Origin: Effrenium voratum | Lineage: Eukaryota > Sar > Dinophyceae > Suessiales > Symbiodiniaceae | Direction of reading: 5' to 3' | Assembly (NCBI GenBank): GCA_963377175.1 | Contig: CAUJNA010002768.1 | Coordinates: 491,001 to 555,000 of the forward strand | DNA: 64,000 bases | Shown: piece after piece, positions 44,275 to 54,402 of the stretch | How positions within the stretch are numbered: position 1 is the first letter of the stretch | How the letters are laid out: each line of letters begins with the position of its first letter | The notes under the pieces: generated by a model | Databases searched by the model: none | What the model saw: only the letters and a program-made list of their open reading frames with translations | What the model was told of the DNA's origin: nothing | Made by a program: the position numbers and the translations under genes

Positions 44275-44350
44275 ACGCTCCAGCCTCGCCGTTTGGCCAA
44301 CAGCAGCGACCCACAGACTAAATGACATACTTGGCCTGGCGGGCGCCGGA
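44275..44350 (+). CDS. exon of unknown protein
   Basis: Acceptor GCCCTCTCAG and donor GTGAGC at 44351. Frame RSSLAVWPTAATHRLNDILG then LAGAG, phase 2 to 0. Joins in phase to 44990 and 45319. Confidence 0.5.
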
Positions 44351-44500
44351 GTGAGCTGCTACCGGAGAGTTAGCCTGCGGCTGCAACCACGGATTTTGAC
44401 CAACTTTGGTCCCACAAATCGGTGCCTGTGAATGGGCAGGATGTTGCCATGCTCCGAGCCGTGTATGCAAAAGGAGGACCAAATCTCAAGTTGCAAAAAG

Positions 44501-44609
44501 TTGGTTGTCTTTTTCAGGGGAGGCCCCCAAAATGATGCTGTTTCCTCTGGGTTGCCCGCTGAAACCACCAGAAATGGAGTACCCACTGCAAAAAGAGACA
44601 CACCCAAAT
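44501..44609. repeat. family D element, reverse layout
   Basis: GGTTGTCTTTTTCAGGGGAG left and AAAAAGAGACACACCCAAAT right, inverted; CCCCCAAAATG box inside. Confidence 0.55.
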
Positions 44610-44989
44610 TGTTTTTGTTTCCTTTCAGGGACCAATGATCTACTCCTCCGCTCGGAGAGCTTCAGCCCATGGGCTTTCTTTCACCGGTTCCACCTTCTCA
44701 CATGGTGTAAGAGCCTCTAAATCTCCAACCTGTTGTTTTTTTGCATGCCATGGAGTTGATCGATTTTCTCTCGCCCCCCCCCCAAAAAAAAAACACGAAC
44801 GAAACAACAACATATTCCTTGCCCCTGGTCTGTAAAGGACCTGTGATCAACCCACCACCGGACCTGCTCGGAAGGCTTTGGACCTTAAACAGGCCCCTTT
44901 TTGAGGTCCCAAGATCAGGGTCTCTCCATTTCCCTTGGACAAAACCACCAGTAAACTGCGAAACTGCAACTGTTCAAGGGAACATCCAG

Positions 44990-45059
44990 CGACGGGTCCC
45001 GAAGAATCGGGGGTCAAGCGCGAACAGCGCAAGCAAGCCAGGGGTCACCTGGAGCTTCG
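44990..45059 (+). CDS. exon of unknown protein
   Basis: Acceptor GAACATCCAG and GTGAGC donor at 45060. In phase 0: RRVPKNRGSSANSASKPGVT then WSF, linking 44350 to 45319. In phase 1: PEESGVKREQRKQARGHLEL. Both look coding; the first keeps the chain. Confidence 0.45.
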
Positions 45060-45318
45060 GTGAGCTCAGCGAGAAGGTGGGGGAATTTGGGGAAGGAAAG
45101 ATTGGACAATTCGAACACGGCACTCATTGTTTCAACTGCTAGTGGCATATGGGAGTTTCTCAAAATGTATGTCGGACTTTCTCTCGGTTGGTATCAAATT
45201 TACAAGCTCAAGGGAAGCCAAAAGGAAACTCTGTAGTCGAAGAGTGCACGGACCTGCTTTCAGGGCTTCCTTCATCCCAACTGCTGCGAAGGCGGAGTTG
45301 GTTCATTCACAGTATGAG

Positions 45319-45422
45319 ACAAGCCGTCGATCATTGACACCAGGCCTCCCGAGTCGCTGGATGGCTCTCGCAGCGCAAAGTCGGGCGTGCGGCTCTCAGA
45401 TGGCCCTCGCGGGTTTGCCTTG
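45319..45422 (+). CDS. exon of unknown protein
   Basis: Acceptor CACAGTATGAG and donor GTGAAA at 45423. Frame KPSIIDTRPPESLDGSRSAK then SGVRLSDGPRGFAL, phase 1 to 0. Good coding character; the reverse strand is also open but lacks splice sites. Confidence 0.5.
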
Positions 45423-45743
45423 GTGAAAGGGAAACTAACAGGACCTTCCAAGGGTCCATTGGAAGGTTCTGGTGCTTGGGTGGTGTTGTCGGGAAATGTC
45501 TTCCAGGGCTCTCCAGTCAGGTTCCATGTTGCTGGACAGGAAAGCCCAGAGCATCCCACATGACTCAACCTCGCGGTAAAAGCAACGACTGAGCAGGGCA
45601 AGAGTGCGGTATTCGGCGAGTTCGTTGACACAGAAACAAATGGCACCCCTTTTTTTGTGGTGTTGAAGGGGAAAGCTGGACAATCACCATGTTGTGGCTC
45701 TAAAAAATGCACACCCAAATGGTCTCAACCGCGCCTTGGGAAG

Positions 45744-45816
45744 CCTTGATTCTGGCGACACGGAGCCGACCGACATCCGAAACATGCTCCGTGAAATGTT
45801 TGGAGTGAAGATCAAG
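45744..45816 (+). CDS. exon of unknown protein
   Basis: Acceptor CTTGGGAAG and GC donor at 45817 (AAG|GCTTCT). Frame LDSGDTEPTDIRNMLREMFG then VKIK, phase 2 to 0. The frame remains open downstream to 45963 (ASWNVVRLDGSLPTG), so a longer exon is possible. Confidence 0.45.
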
Positions 45817-45887
45817 GCTTCTTGGAATGTGGTGCGACTGGATGGTTCCTTGCCGACCGGAACCGACAAAAATCGGCTCTCGCTCAG

Positions 45888-45943
45888 CCGGGTGCACCGT
45901 GGCCACGGACCTGCCCAACTCCGTGGAGAATTTGCTGCTGCAG
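45888..45943 (+). CDS. exon of unknown protein
   Basis: Acceptor CTCTCGCTCAG and GC donor at 45944 (CAG|GCCGCT). Frame GCTVATDLPNSVENLLLQ, phase 1 to 0. Lies 71 bp after 45816 in an incompatible phase, so the two probably do not join directly. Joins 47411 in phase. Confidence 0.4.
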
Positions 45944-47410
45944 GCCGCTTTTTCGTCGCGTAGTTTTGGGCATCGCTCGGTGTGTCTTTTTGGAGAATAG
46001 TATTGGGTTGTCAAAGGAACAAGGAAATTAGGTTTAATCCAGGAATACAGCGGCTACAGAGGATGTCAACTGGATTTTGCATGCAATTCAGAGAACAAGG
46101 AAGCCTTCAAACACGCCATGTTTGTGATTTTGTGGTTGAGTATGACAGGAGCATGCACCGTAGCTCTGGGCAAAGTATCACGCAGAACGGACACCCCTGA
46201 TTTACTAGCTGTTTGTGGTTATATAGTTGTGGGGATAGAGCTTGGTTGTGGAAAATGGTTTGCTTCGGGGAAATCCCACTTCTGTGATTCCAAGGACATC
46301 CCTTGTAGAGTGATAAAGTAGTCATAGGGATCGTCCATGTTGGTATCACTGAAACGCTTCCTTTCCACAACCAGGCTCGCCAGGGAAAACATGCCGTACA
46401 TGGGATCCCATCTGTCAGCGATTGCAACCCACTACCGGGACCCAAGTGCCAATGGGAGTATACCATTATGTCACAAGAGGGTAGACATGTGTGTGTGTGT
46501 GTATGTGTTTTCGGGTTTCAATTTGGGGGCAGTTTCAAAGGTAAAGCAAAGACAAATCAAAGCCGCCAAGATGTGACATTCATGGGAGGGTAATGTTGCT
46601 TTCGATGTTTAACTCAATGGCTCAAGGCCGACCTGACATGATTTTTTGGTGTTCCCTTTTTGGCCCATTTTTGGTCATGGCCCCAAAGGGTGCTGACCTT
46701 TAAGTTCTGGGTCCTTTGGGCAAACGAGTTAACGATCAGAATCATACTCAAAGGAGTCCCAAGGCCCTAAGGATGTGCTTCCCTCAGAGGCGAACCACGG
46801 GTTTTTATGGTCCTTTGGATTACTCCCAAGATTTTGCACGGGAGTCATGATGGAGTTTTGCTTCTAGCTGACAGTGTGAGCTTACTTCATGAGAGATATC
46901 TCACCTTCCTTTGGATCTTATCACCGTTTTTAACGTCCTGCGTTGGCATTCTTGAACTTCGATGGTGAATTTGTTGCATCTAAACCAAGTGACGATTCAC
47001 GAGCAAGATTACTCCAACTCCAATGGCGGCAGCTTGGGGAATAGCCTCGGTCCTTTGGCAACAAGTGCACATTCGCGTAAAACAGGCGCATCCTTTTTCC
47101 GTTTTGGTGTAGTCCCCACTAAAACTTGTCAACACCAACTGGGCAACTGGGAGTCCCACTAAAAATAAATCACACACACACCGAACAAAACCCGGAAAAA
47201 AAAGAAAATATAGCGACCCCCTTCATCTCATTTGTGAAAAAAAAACGACCTTTTCACCTTTTGGTTTCCCCTTTTTGATCCATTTCAGTTATGGCCCCAG
47301 AAGGTCAACCTTTTCCAGATCCTTTAGGCAAGCGAGCTGTGTGCAACCATTTTTTTCACCAGAGTCACGGGGCAACTAACGAGTGAGGCTTGAGTGACGA
47401 TCTCCGTCAG

Positions 47411-47476
47411 GTGGCCTGCTCTTGGCTCGGTGCGTCGGTGGCCACTGCGAAGGACGTCCTCCACGTCCGACTTTGA
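47411..47476 (+). CDS. possible last exon, stop TGA
   Basis: Acceptor TCTCCGTCAG; frame VACSWLGASVATAKDVLHVR then L and TGA. Enters phase 0, in line with 45943. No family recognised. Confidence 0.4.
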   Translation: MACSWLGASVATAKDVLHVRL

Positions 47477-47754
47477 GAACCCCAGACCTCCAGTGGTGAA
47501 CTCTTCACATAATCATTGTAGAATGCTTTTGTATGGCTTTTCCTTGGACACAAGGTCCATAAATTGCCAGGGGGCCAGACCACTGGCCCATGTAACTTGC
47601 TCTGTTGATTCTGACTCTTTGGACCGCTTTCTGGCATCTCTGTATGTTGCTTCCATATTACCGTCATGGGTAATTACCCTCGTACTGTCCTTAGAGGCTT
47701 ACAAATAAGGGTTTGTCCCTGGGTCCTGGAAACTCGGAGTTCTTTTCTTTTTAG

Positions 47755-47812
47755 ATGCAAGGGCTCCGCAAACATGATCGAGCGGAGCGGCTCCGGGAAC
47801 CTGCAAAACAGG
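47755..47812 (+). CDS. candidate exon, unknown protein
   Basis: One of the best acceptors in the window (CTTTTCTTTTTAG) directly before ATG; GT donor at 47813. Frame MQGLRKHDRAERLREPAKQ, or in phase 2 CKGSANMIERSGSGNLQNR. If the first, it could be a start exon. Confidence 0.4.
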
Positions 47813-47991
47813 GTGCTCTTTTGCGGACTTGGCCATGAGGGAATGTGTGAGGATAAAAGAACCCCCAACAAAGGACTGGGTTTTCCTGGTTTCCTTTTAA
47901 CCAACCCAAAAAAGGCTTACCCTTATAAAGGACCCCCTCAAAGTTCAACCCTTTGGGTTTCCCTTTAAACCAACCCCCAAATCGGCTTTAG

Positions 47992-48116
47992 ACTCAACGC
48001 CTACCCAGAAACCCACCGGCCACAGGACGAGGCTGCCTTGGCAGAGCTCGAGAAGGTCACAGATTTGCGGCTGGCGCCTGGGCTAACCCGCGACGGACTC
48101 CGCTTCTCGGAGTCAC
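47992..48116 (+). CDS. exon of unknown protein
   Basis: Acceptor ATCGGCTTTAG and GT donor at 48117 (TCAC|GTGCGT). Frame LNAYPETHRPQDEAALAELE, KVTDLRLAPGLTRDGLRF, SES; phase 2 to 1. Long amphipathic helix DEAALAELEKV. Joins 48700 in phase. Confidence 0.5.
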
Positions 48117-48254
48117 GTGCGTCGTGTCACCCGGGACCTTTATTGCAGGACCGCGCTGACCCCATATTAATTAACCCCAGTTTATTAATAAGGGGGGGGT
48201 GCCCAATTCTGGGTTTAGTGGTTGGAATCGTCACTTATGGATATTCCACGACCA

Positions 48255-48373
48255 TACTGTGGATGGTTGCGAAATCCGCGAGTCTCGCACCACGAAATGA
48301 AGTTTGTTGGTGGTTGCTTTGTGAATCATTCCAGGGCTTCTTAGGTGGTGCAGGATTTCGACCCTACACAGCA
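48255..48373. repeat. family A element, copy 8
   Basis: TACTGTGGATGGTTGCGAAA left, then CGAGTCTCGCACCACGAAAT; GGTGGTGCAGGATTTCGACC right. Confidence 0.7.
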
Positions 48374-48416
48374 TCACTTCAAAGGGGTTCCAGTAAAAGG
48401 ATAAACTGGGATTCGC

Positions 48417-48536
48417 TACTGTGGGTGGACGCGATCCACAAAACGCACCACTTATGATTGGATGAAACCCAGCAAATAATGGTGGATAAACCACCAATCC
48501 CAACTGGTGCGAAATGGACTTTGTTCATCCACAGTA
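48417..48536. repeat. family A element, copy 9
   Basis: TACTGTGGGTGGACGCGATC left, AATGGACTTTGTTCATCCAC and AGTA right; TA at both ends. Only 44 bp after copy 8. Confidence 0.75.
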
Positions 48537-48648
48537 ATCCATATGGCTCTCCGTGTCTTTTGGGCTCGGCCCCTTTTCAGGTTTGTTTACAGGGAAACGA
48601 TAGGAAAGCCACCCCCTTTTGTGGGGGTTGCATGTATATATTACATAA

Positions 48649-48681
<33 letters not shown>

Positions 48682-48699
48682 GTGTGTGTATACGCCCAG

Positions 48700-48794
48700 G
48701 AGCCCACGTTCGCCGTCGCGCCCGCAGCAAGCAGCGCTCTGCTTCCTCCATTCGAACCTTCCATCCTAGTGATTTTGTCCGGAGCAAAGGCACG
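48700..48794 (+). CDS. exon of unknown protein
   Basis: Acceptor GTATACGCCCAG and consensus donor GTGAGAGG at 48795. In phase 1, matching 48116, it reads AHVRRRARSKQRSASSIRTF then HPSDFVRSKGT, basic and serine-rich. In phase 0 it reads EPTFAVAPAASSALLPPFEP. Confidence 0.5.
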
Positions 48795-48935
48795 GTGAGA
48801 GGCGAAGTTGATCGCTACTGCACGCCAGCCTGTAGTTCCGCAATGCTTTCAGCATGACATCCAGACCTGGGTGCCGGGTCAACGCGCACGCTAACATCCC
48901 CACCTCACCTTAGCATGGTCGGTGGACGCTACCCA

Positions 48936-49215
48936 CCCCGCCCCGCCCCGCCCCGCCCCGCCCCGCCCCGCCCCGCCCCGCCCCGCCCCGCCCCGCCCGC
49001 CCGCCCCGCCCGCCCCGCCCCGCCCGCCGCCCCGCCCCGCCCCGCCCGCCCCGCCCCGCCCCGCCCCGCCCCGCCCCGCCCCGCCCCGCCCCGCCCCGCC
49101 CCGCCCGCCCCGCCCCGCCCCGCCCCGCCCCCGCCCCGCCCCGCCCCCCCGCCCCGCCCCGCCCCGCCCCGCCCCGCCCCGCCCCGCCCCGCCCCGCCCC
49201 GCCCCGCCCCGCCCG
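48936..49215. repeat. CCCCG pentanucleotide array
   Basis: About 280 bp of CCCCG units with occasional CCCG and CCCCC variants. Proline/alanine/arginine frames through it are by-products. The G-rich strand could form G-quadruplexes (inference). Confidence 0.95.
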
Positions 49216-49926
49216 TGGAGGCGACGGCGAACGTAGGCTCCTGCGGGTGTACTATATATATATATATATATGCATGTGATATGTGTGTTCTTGTGAAGGG
49301 TTGACTAGATATGGAACGGAATCAACAAATATTTGTTCTAGGTGTACCTCTTTCGTGTGGGCTCTTGGAGGCGTGCGGTTTATCCTGAATTTGGGAGTGG
49401 TTCTTTCGACAGATGCGGAAGAGTTGTTTTTCCACTAGGTCCACCAGGGGTCAGGGGTCACTGGGTTTCCCCAAATCAAAAGTTGATCAATCTACTTTGT
49501 TTTTTCTCCATTGAAACGATCACCACTAAGGGCGATGGCTCAGAAACCCTGTTTGAGGATGGTAAGCCGAGAAATTTGCAACGGAGCTAGCCTCCCCAAT
49601 TCAATACTTCATCCAAAGGCACCATCAAAGATCTGAGGCAAATCAGCCAAGCGACAGCGCAATCAGCCGTATAATGAAGGTTCTGTTCAAAGGGAAGCCT
49701 TGTTCTAGTTGAGGGGTTGCTGAATTCGGATACCTTCCCATGTATTTGATCAGAGGTTCCTGTCCAAATTTGAAGCAAGTGCTGAATGCGCTTGGCCGTA
49801 AGCCCACTGCTTTTTTGATGCTGCGTTTGAACGCGACATATTGGTTTCTTGGATTCCAGGTTTGGTCCATAGTCAAGGGATTTGTTCCCCGAAGTGGACA
49901 CTGGACGCCGCTTGGACACTAGGCAG

Positions 49927-50011
49927 TGACGCACAAAGCCGGGGACTCCGTGAACCCAGCACTCGCCCTCAGCTCAGACATGGGCACCGACAAAATGGGC
50001 TGCGCGCTCGG
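49927..50011 (+). CDS. exon of unknown protein
   Basis: Acceptor ACTAGGCAG and GT donor at 50012. Frame THKAGDSVNPALALSSDMGT then DKMGCAL, phase 1 to 2, or in phase 2 DAQSRGLREPSTRPQLRHG. Confidence 0.45.
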
Positions 50012-50202
50012 GTTTTATTGTTTCCCGTTGGCTTTGAAGGGAAAGGCCATCGCAAGTACCCTCCTGGCCACTAACGCCATGGAACCCACGCCTTTTGAAG
50101 GAGAATTGTCTATTCCAGGACCCCCCTGCGGATCGGTCCCATGTTTTTGGAGTGGGTGAGTTGTTGTTTGCCGTGAATCCAATGCGGGATCCTCTTGGTT
50201 CC

Positions 50203-50313
50203 CTGCCATCCCGTTCCTTAGGCGAATGGCTTTTTTGTTGGTTTTTGTTGGTAGGTGTCCATTGAGCCCACTAGTTTTCAGTTTTACCAGGGGATCAGAA
50301 AACGGACAGCCCA
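50203..50313. repeat. family B element
   Basis: CCCTGCCATCCCGTTCC start, TTGAGCCCACTAG, ACCAGGGGATCAGAAAACG and GACAGCCCAG end. Confidence 0.65.
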
Positions 50314-50900
50314 GGCCTGGTACGGCTTTGAATGATTCCGGGTCCTAGTACTGATTTGGGGCCCCGGCCCTCTGGGTTTTCTAGGCTGTTCTTTTAATCG
50401 ATGGAAAAGAGGTTCCCGTTAGGCATGTTCAAGCCTTCGGAAGCCCTCAACAATATAACATTCCGTGTTGGCTTGTTTGGGCTGGCTTCAAACTGGGCCC
50501 CATTCTGAACTGTTAAGGGGTTGTCAAAATTATGGGGAGTGGTCTCCCTTCGAACCGTGACTTGGGGCTGTGTTTTTTCAGGGTACCCTTGCTCCAGCTT
50601 CCCTCTACTTGGTGGTTTGGTTTGGTGGGCTGGAGGATAGGCTTCCCATTTCCACTCACCAATTAAGGGCTACCTGATTGCTGGGATTGATGGGAAAACC
50701 AAAGGAAAGCCAACCTATTTTCGGAGGGAGGGGCTAAATTGCAAACATGAGTTTCCATGGTCATGACTTGATTTGGTTTTATGATCGCCCCATTCTAACT
50801 AGGCCCATTATGATGTATTTTGGATCCGTCACTTTGAGGACCGCATCAAACAAACCCAACGCCAAACTCGTTGCACTCATCCCTCCGCTTCGAGGCCAAG

Positions 50901-50972
50901 TATCCGCTCCCTGAGGAGGCAGTGGCGCGCGGCTCAGGAAGCACAGCGGCGCCTTGAACGACCGTCAATGAG
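50901..50972 (+). CDS. candidate exon, unknown protein
   Basis: Acceptor CGAGGCCAAG and GT donor at 50973 (ATGAG|GTTGTA). In phase 2: IRSLRRQWRAAQEAQRRLER then PSM, a basic helix. In phase 0: YPLPEEAVARGSGSTAAP and a stop. Confidence 0.4.
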
Positions 50973-51493
50973 GTTGTACAAACCGCGAGTGTTTTTAGTC
51001 TATGCGGAGGTCACTTGTGTTAAGTGCTCCGTTTTACTGCCCCAAGTCTTGGGCTTGTGTGTGTTGGCGGGGACCCCCGTTTGAGTCTAATGGGAATCCA
51101 AAAGGACACCATCCATTTTGGGGACCCCGATTTTCAGGACCCACTTCCCGAGTTCCTTCATACTTAGGAGGACAATTTGAGTGGCCATGTTTGCGTCCAA
51201 TGAACTCGGGACGTGGGCATTGGGGGTACCCTGAGCTTCTTAACTTCCATTCGCTGAAACCTTTCTCACTAGCCTTGTGATGAGTTGGCAGGCTGGTCCC
51301 ATACAAAGTCGACCATATTGGAGTTGGGTTTGGGACAGGGCTAGGTCAACGCCCTGTTTCAACATGCTTAAACACATGAACACCCGTCGTTTAACCAACC
51401 TCAATTGGGTTTCCCTTTAAAGGGGGCCAGGGTTTTGGTGTAACAAGTTTTGCGTCGCTAACCTGGGATTTGGGTGGACCAATTTGTGCAAAG

Positions 51494-51606
51494 AAGAGCC
51501 AATCGTTCTCGCCGAGTCTGTAGACCTGGACGGATCTCTGCCTATGGGAGACCCGGTGAACATGCAGCTGGGGGATGTGCCGAGCGCTCGGCACAAGCGG
51601 AGCTAG
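51494..51606 (+). CDS. exon of unknown protein, possible end at TAG
   Basis: Acceptor TTTGTGCAAAG. Frame EPIVLAESVDLDGSLPMGDP, VNMQLG, then DVPSARHKRS and TAG at 51604-51606. A GA donor at 51574 (GGG|GATGTG) would instead join in phase to 51705, giving a three-exon series to the TAG at 52329. I favour the spliced form. Confidence 0.5.
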
Positions 51607-51704
51607 GAGCGGTCGCCTTGAGTTTTGCCGGATTGATCAACCTGGTGGATAAATGGGGGCTGTTGCACTATTGTTCCCGATTCCCTCTTAGTTCGGTTGC
51701 GCAG

Positions 51705-51887
51705 CTCACAATCCTGGGTTCCCTGCGCCAGACAAACGCCTTCCGAACCAAGCCGAGGTTTGCGTATTGGTCCAGCACCAAAGCCCTGACCAATGCGGAG
51801 GCCATCGACGTGCCCCACGGGTTTTGCTCGCCGGAACCAAGTCCTGCAAAAGTTGTTGCAGCCAGACCTCCTGGGCACCCAAAGGAG
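51705..51887 (+). CDS. exon of unknown protein
   Basis: Acceptor CGGTTGCGCAG and GT donor at 51888 (GAG|GTTATT). 61 codons, phase 0 to 0: LTILGSLRQTNAFRTKPRFA, YWSSTKALTNAEAIDVPHGF, CSPEPSPAKVVAARPPGHPK. Good mixed composition with a Pro-rich end. No family recognised. Confidence 0.55.
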
Positions 51888-52211
51888 GTTATTTAAAGAA
51901 TGGGTTGGCCCAAGCCTGCCTGGTCTGGAGGCAAACGCGAAGGGATAGATCGTGGGTACTGATAAATGTCCAGCTTGGCCACATGGGAATCGGTCTTCTA
52001 AAGTATGTCTTCGGGATTCCTCCCACTACAGTGACTTCCAGCGTCTTGAAACATGGGCGTCTCGTTCGAACAAGATTTGCTTAATTGGCGGGTTCTGAAG
52101 ATAGAAAATCCCTAAAGTTGACTATGTTTCTTTTGGTTTGTGTTGTGAAAGAAGGGGATGCTCTATTTGGAGAAATGCCTCCAATTTGTGTCGACTCAGC
52201 TTTTGGCCCAG

Positions 52212-52331
52212 GTACTAGGCGCAGCAGCCAAAGCGCGCGCGCTGCCCCAGCTCTCAAGTGCGATGCAACCGGCCGTGTTGTTTGAAGAATCAGGGACCTT
52301 AAAACAGCCAGCGAACTGGGAATATCAGTAG
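52212..52331 (+). CDS. last exon of unknown protein, stop TAG
   Basis: Acceptor TTTTGGCCCAG; frame VLGAAAKARALPQLSSAMQP, AVLFEESGTLKQPANWEYQ, TAG at 52329-52331. Enters phase 0 as left by 51887. Confidence 0.55.
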   Translation, partial: VLGAAAKARALPQLSSAMQPAVLFEESGTLKQPANWEYQ

Positions 52332-53055
52332 GCCTGTGTGGAACTGGTCGTCGCCTGCATGTGTCTAGCCAAAAACTGGTCAAAAAGCAACCGCCTTCTT
52401 TTGTGGAGGTCAGCATATAGGCTAACTGGGCTTTCCTGCAAAACGATGGGAGCTTTTAGGGTCGAGAAACAATGATGGCCGATACAAGTTTTTTTTGGTT
52501 TTTTGTGGTACCCTTTTCACCTTGGTTTAAAGGAAAGGTATCGGACACACTATTGCTTGGTGTCTGTCTATTTTGACACATACCCATATAGACTAGAATC
52601 TCAATTAGTATGTTGCCCCACATTTGGACCAACCGGCAGCCGCGTCCTTGCTCTTTGCTGATTTGTTGGAAAGAAACCCTGGCAAGAGTTGCTTCCTCAT
52701 CAAGAACAAGAGGCGGTAGGAAGACAATTCAGCGCTCAACAAAAATATTGGTCACTGATTTGGCTTGTCCACTCGATCGAAAGTGAATAGGGTCTCAATT
52801 GGCGTAGTTAGGCTTGGTACCACACAACTCTGTTCTATGAAAAGGCCTTTTACCCTTCCTCTAATAACATAGCATGTGCACCGGGAAAATATATATATAT
52901 ATATATTTAAAAAAAGAGTACCCTTTTCCCCCGCCGGTGTGGGAAGATCAAGTTCCTGGGGGGACCATAGGTGTCCTTTGTCGTTTGTTTTGGTTCCTGG
53001 TTTCACAATCTACCAGGGGAAAAACAAAAACATCTATTTTCAACTAAAGGACTTC
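52332..53055. other. intergenic stretch
   Basis: No exon. Contains a TA run at about 52888-52907 followed by poly-A, and a TTTAAAGGAAAGG / GGTACCC pair typical of family D remnants. Confidence 0.4.
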
Positions 53056-53316
53056 TACTGTGGATGGACGAAGTCCTGCACCACTTTGAAACCATGGGAA
53101 ACCGTTCCTTTGGTTCCGTTTTGTGCCCGAACGAACGAGGCCTCGGCATTGAGTCGGAGGACCGGGTGCTGGTGTCCATCACGCTCTGTGCCGCTGGCCT
53201 CTTGAGAACGCACGGGCACTTAGACATCCTGCACCACTTTGGATGCATGAAGCCCTGCAAATATTGGCCGATCAACCACCTACCAATTGGTGCAGGATCT
53301 TTGTCCATCCACAGTA
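53056..53316. repeat. family A element, copy 10, with an insert
   Basis: TACTGTGGATGGACGAAGTC left and ATCTTTGTCCATCCACAGTA right, TA at both ends, but 261 bp long against about 125 for the family. The middle (about 53130-53215) is GC-rich and coding-like. TGCACCACTTTG occurs on both sides of it, so two elements or an internal duplication are possible. Confidence 0.65.
53140..53196 (+). CDS. exon-like segment inside a family A element
   Basis: AG at 53138-53139 and a GC donor at 53197. Frame LGIESEDRVLVSITLCAA, host-like codons. Confidence 0.35.
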
Positions 53317-53439
53317 CTTTTGGCAAATACTCATCTTGGCGGTTCCCAGCCCACATGGTTCCTCTGGCTTTTCTTTAGAGTTTCGAGGGATCTATCACTG
53401 GTGTAACTTTAAACAAGAGGCCAACGAACCACTAAGCCA

Positions 53440-53486
53440 TACTGTGGATGAGCAAAATCCACTTCGCACCAGTTGGGATGGATAGG
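53440..53486. repeat. family A element, copy 11, left half only
   Basis: TACTGTGGATGAGCAAAATC then CACTTCGCACCAG; no right end. Confidence 0.55.
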
Positions 53487-53644
53487 CCAAATAAATATAC
53501 TGCAATAAACCACTTGACTTTTGCCGATCACCCCGGATTCTGTAACCCCCGTACTTCGCCTTTTTGACTGTCAAGTGGGCATGAATGTGAATTTGGGACC
53601 CTTCGGTGGACATCATTGGGGATTCATGTCCAGCAACCGCTTTT

Positions 53645-53760
53645 GAGGTGGGTGTCTTTGTTTTGGAATCGGACCCTCAAAAAGGGCAAGGGTTTGCTGT
53701 TTGTGTCCCTTTAAAACCAACCAACAAAAGGGGTACTCTCAAAAACAGGACACCCAGGAT
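53645..53760. repeat. family D foldback element
   Basis: GGTGGGTGTCTTTGTTTTGG left, GGGGTACTCTCAAAAACAGG then ACACCC right; TTTAAAACCAACCAACAAAA inside. Confidence 0.55.
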
Positions 53761-54025
53761 AACACAGGAATAAATAAGCCCTGAATAAGTTAATAAGGCT
53801 TTATTAAGAGGTTGATAAGGGATAGCCCCCCCCCCCCGCGCGCCCCTGCAGTCCATGATAAGAGGTGGTTCCCTTCGAATTGAGAATCATCGCCATCGAT
53901 TCGGTCGCTCCGAATTGATCGCCAGGCCATGCCTTTGGCAGCACCGCAGTAAGCAGCGCCTGGCTGGCAGGCGCCCTCCGTTTCTTTCGGCTTTCGCGCC
54001 ATCGAAACACGTGGCCTTTCGTTTT

Positions 54026-54052
54026 CCGTGGCCTTGGCTCAAGTGGCTCAAG
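54026..54052 (+). other. possible spliced-leader relict
   Basis: CCGTGGCCTTGGCTCAAG followed by a second TGGCTCAAG. The dinoflagellate spliced leader reads CCGTAGCCATTTTGGCTCAA plus G; here one base differs and three are missing. Repeated leader 3' ends are known from retroposed dinoflagellate cDNAs. The match is short and may be chance. Confidence 0.25.
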
Positions 54053-54206
54053 TGAGCGCCAAAAACTCATTTCGCACTGGCAATGGAGACCGTGAGATTG
54101 AAAAACCCTTGTTGAAAGGGAAGCCCAGGAAAATCAAGATGGAGGGAACATGTTGGCAAAAGTGACAATCCCAAATGGCAGTCAGTGTCCGAGGTTCAAG
54201 TAGCGG

Positions 54207-54262
54207 GAACCCCGGATTGATCCCCTGGTTGATGAATAGGGGTGTCCCCTTTTAGTGGGGGT
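54207..54262. repeat. family E repeat
   Basis: GGGAACCCCGGATTGATCCC, CTGGTTGATGAATAGGGGTG, TCCCCTTTTAGTGGG. A second copy is at 57470-57536. Confidence 0.6.
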
Positions 54263-54344
54263 TCATCGCAACACGCACCTATTTGTAGGACAAGTTTATT
54301 CATCCAGGGTCAACATTACATCGTACCTTAGTTGCCCTGCCACT

Positions 54345-54402
54345 CGCGTTGCGCAACTCACGACCTCGCGTTGCGCAACTCACGCCAGCGCGTTGCGGCA
54401 AC
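54345..54402. repeat. three tandem GCGTTGCGCAACTCACG units
   Basis: Each ~20-bp unit contains the perfect palindrome GTTGCGCAAC (the third is interrupted). A related cluster, GCGTTGCGCAATTCGCG and following, lies near 55922-55970. Confidence 0.7.

Larger units (their letters stand above)
48689..49252. repeat. inverted repeat bracketing the CCCCG array
   Basis: Left arm about 48689-48719 contains GGAGCCCACGTTCGCCGTCG; right arm 49221-49252 is its reverse complement, GGAGCCTACGTTCGCCGTCG when read on the - strand. (TA)n tracts flank both arms on the outside. The left arm covers the acceptor and first bases of the exon at 48700, so the right arm is an inverted copy of an intron/exon junction. 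Confidence 0.75.

Noticed and set aside
48922..49236. Long Pro/Ala/Arg open frames
   Set aside because: They are translations of the CCCCG array.
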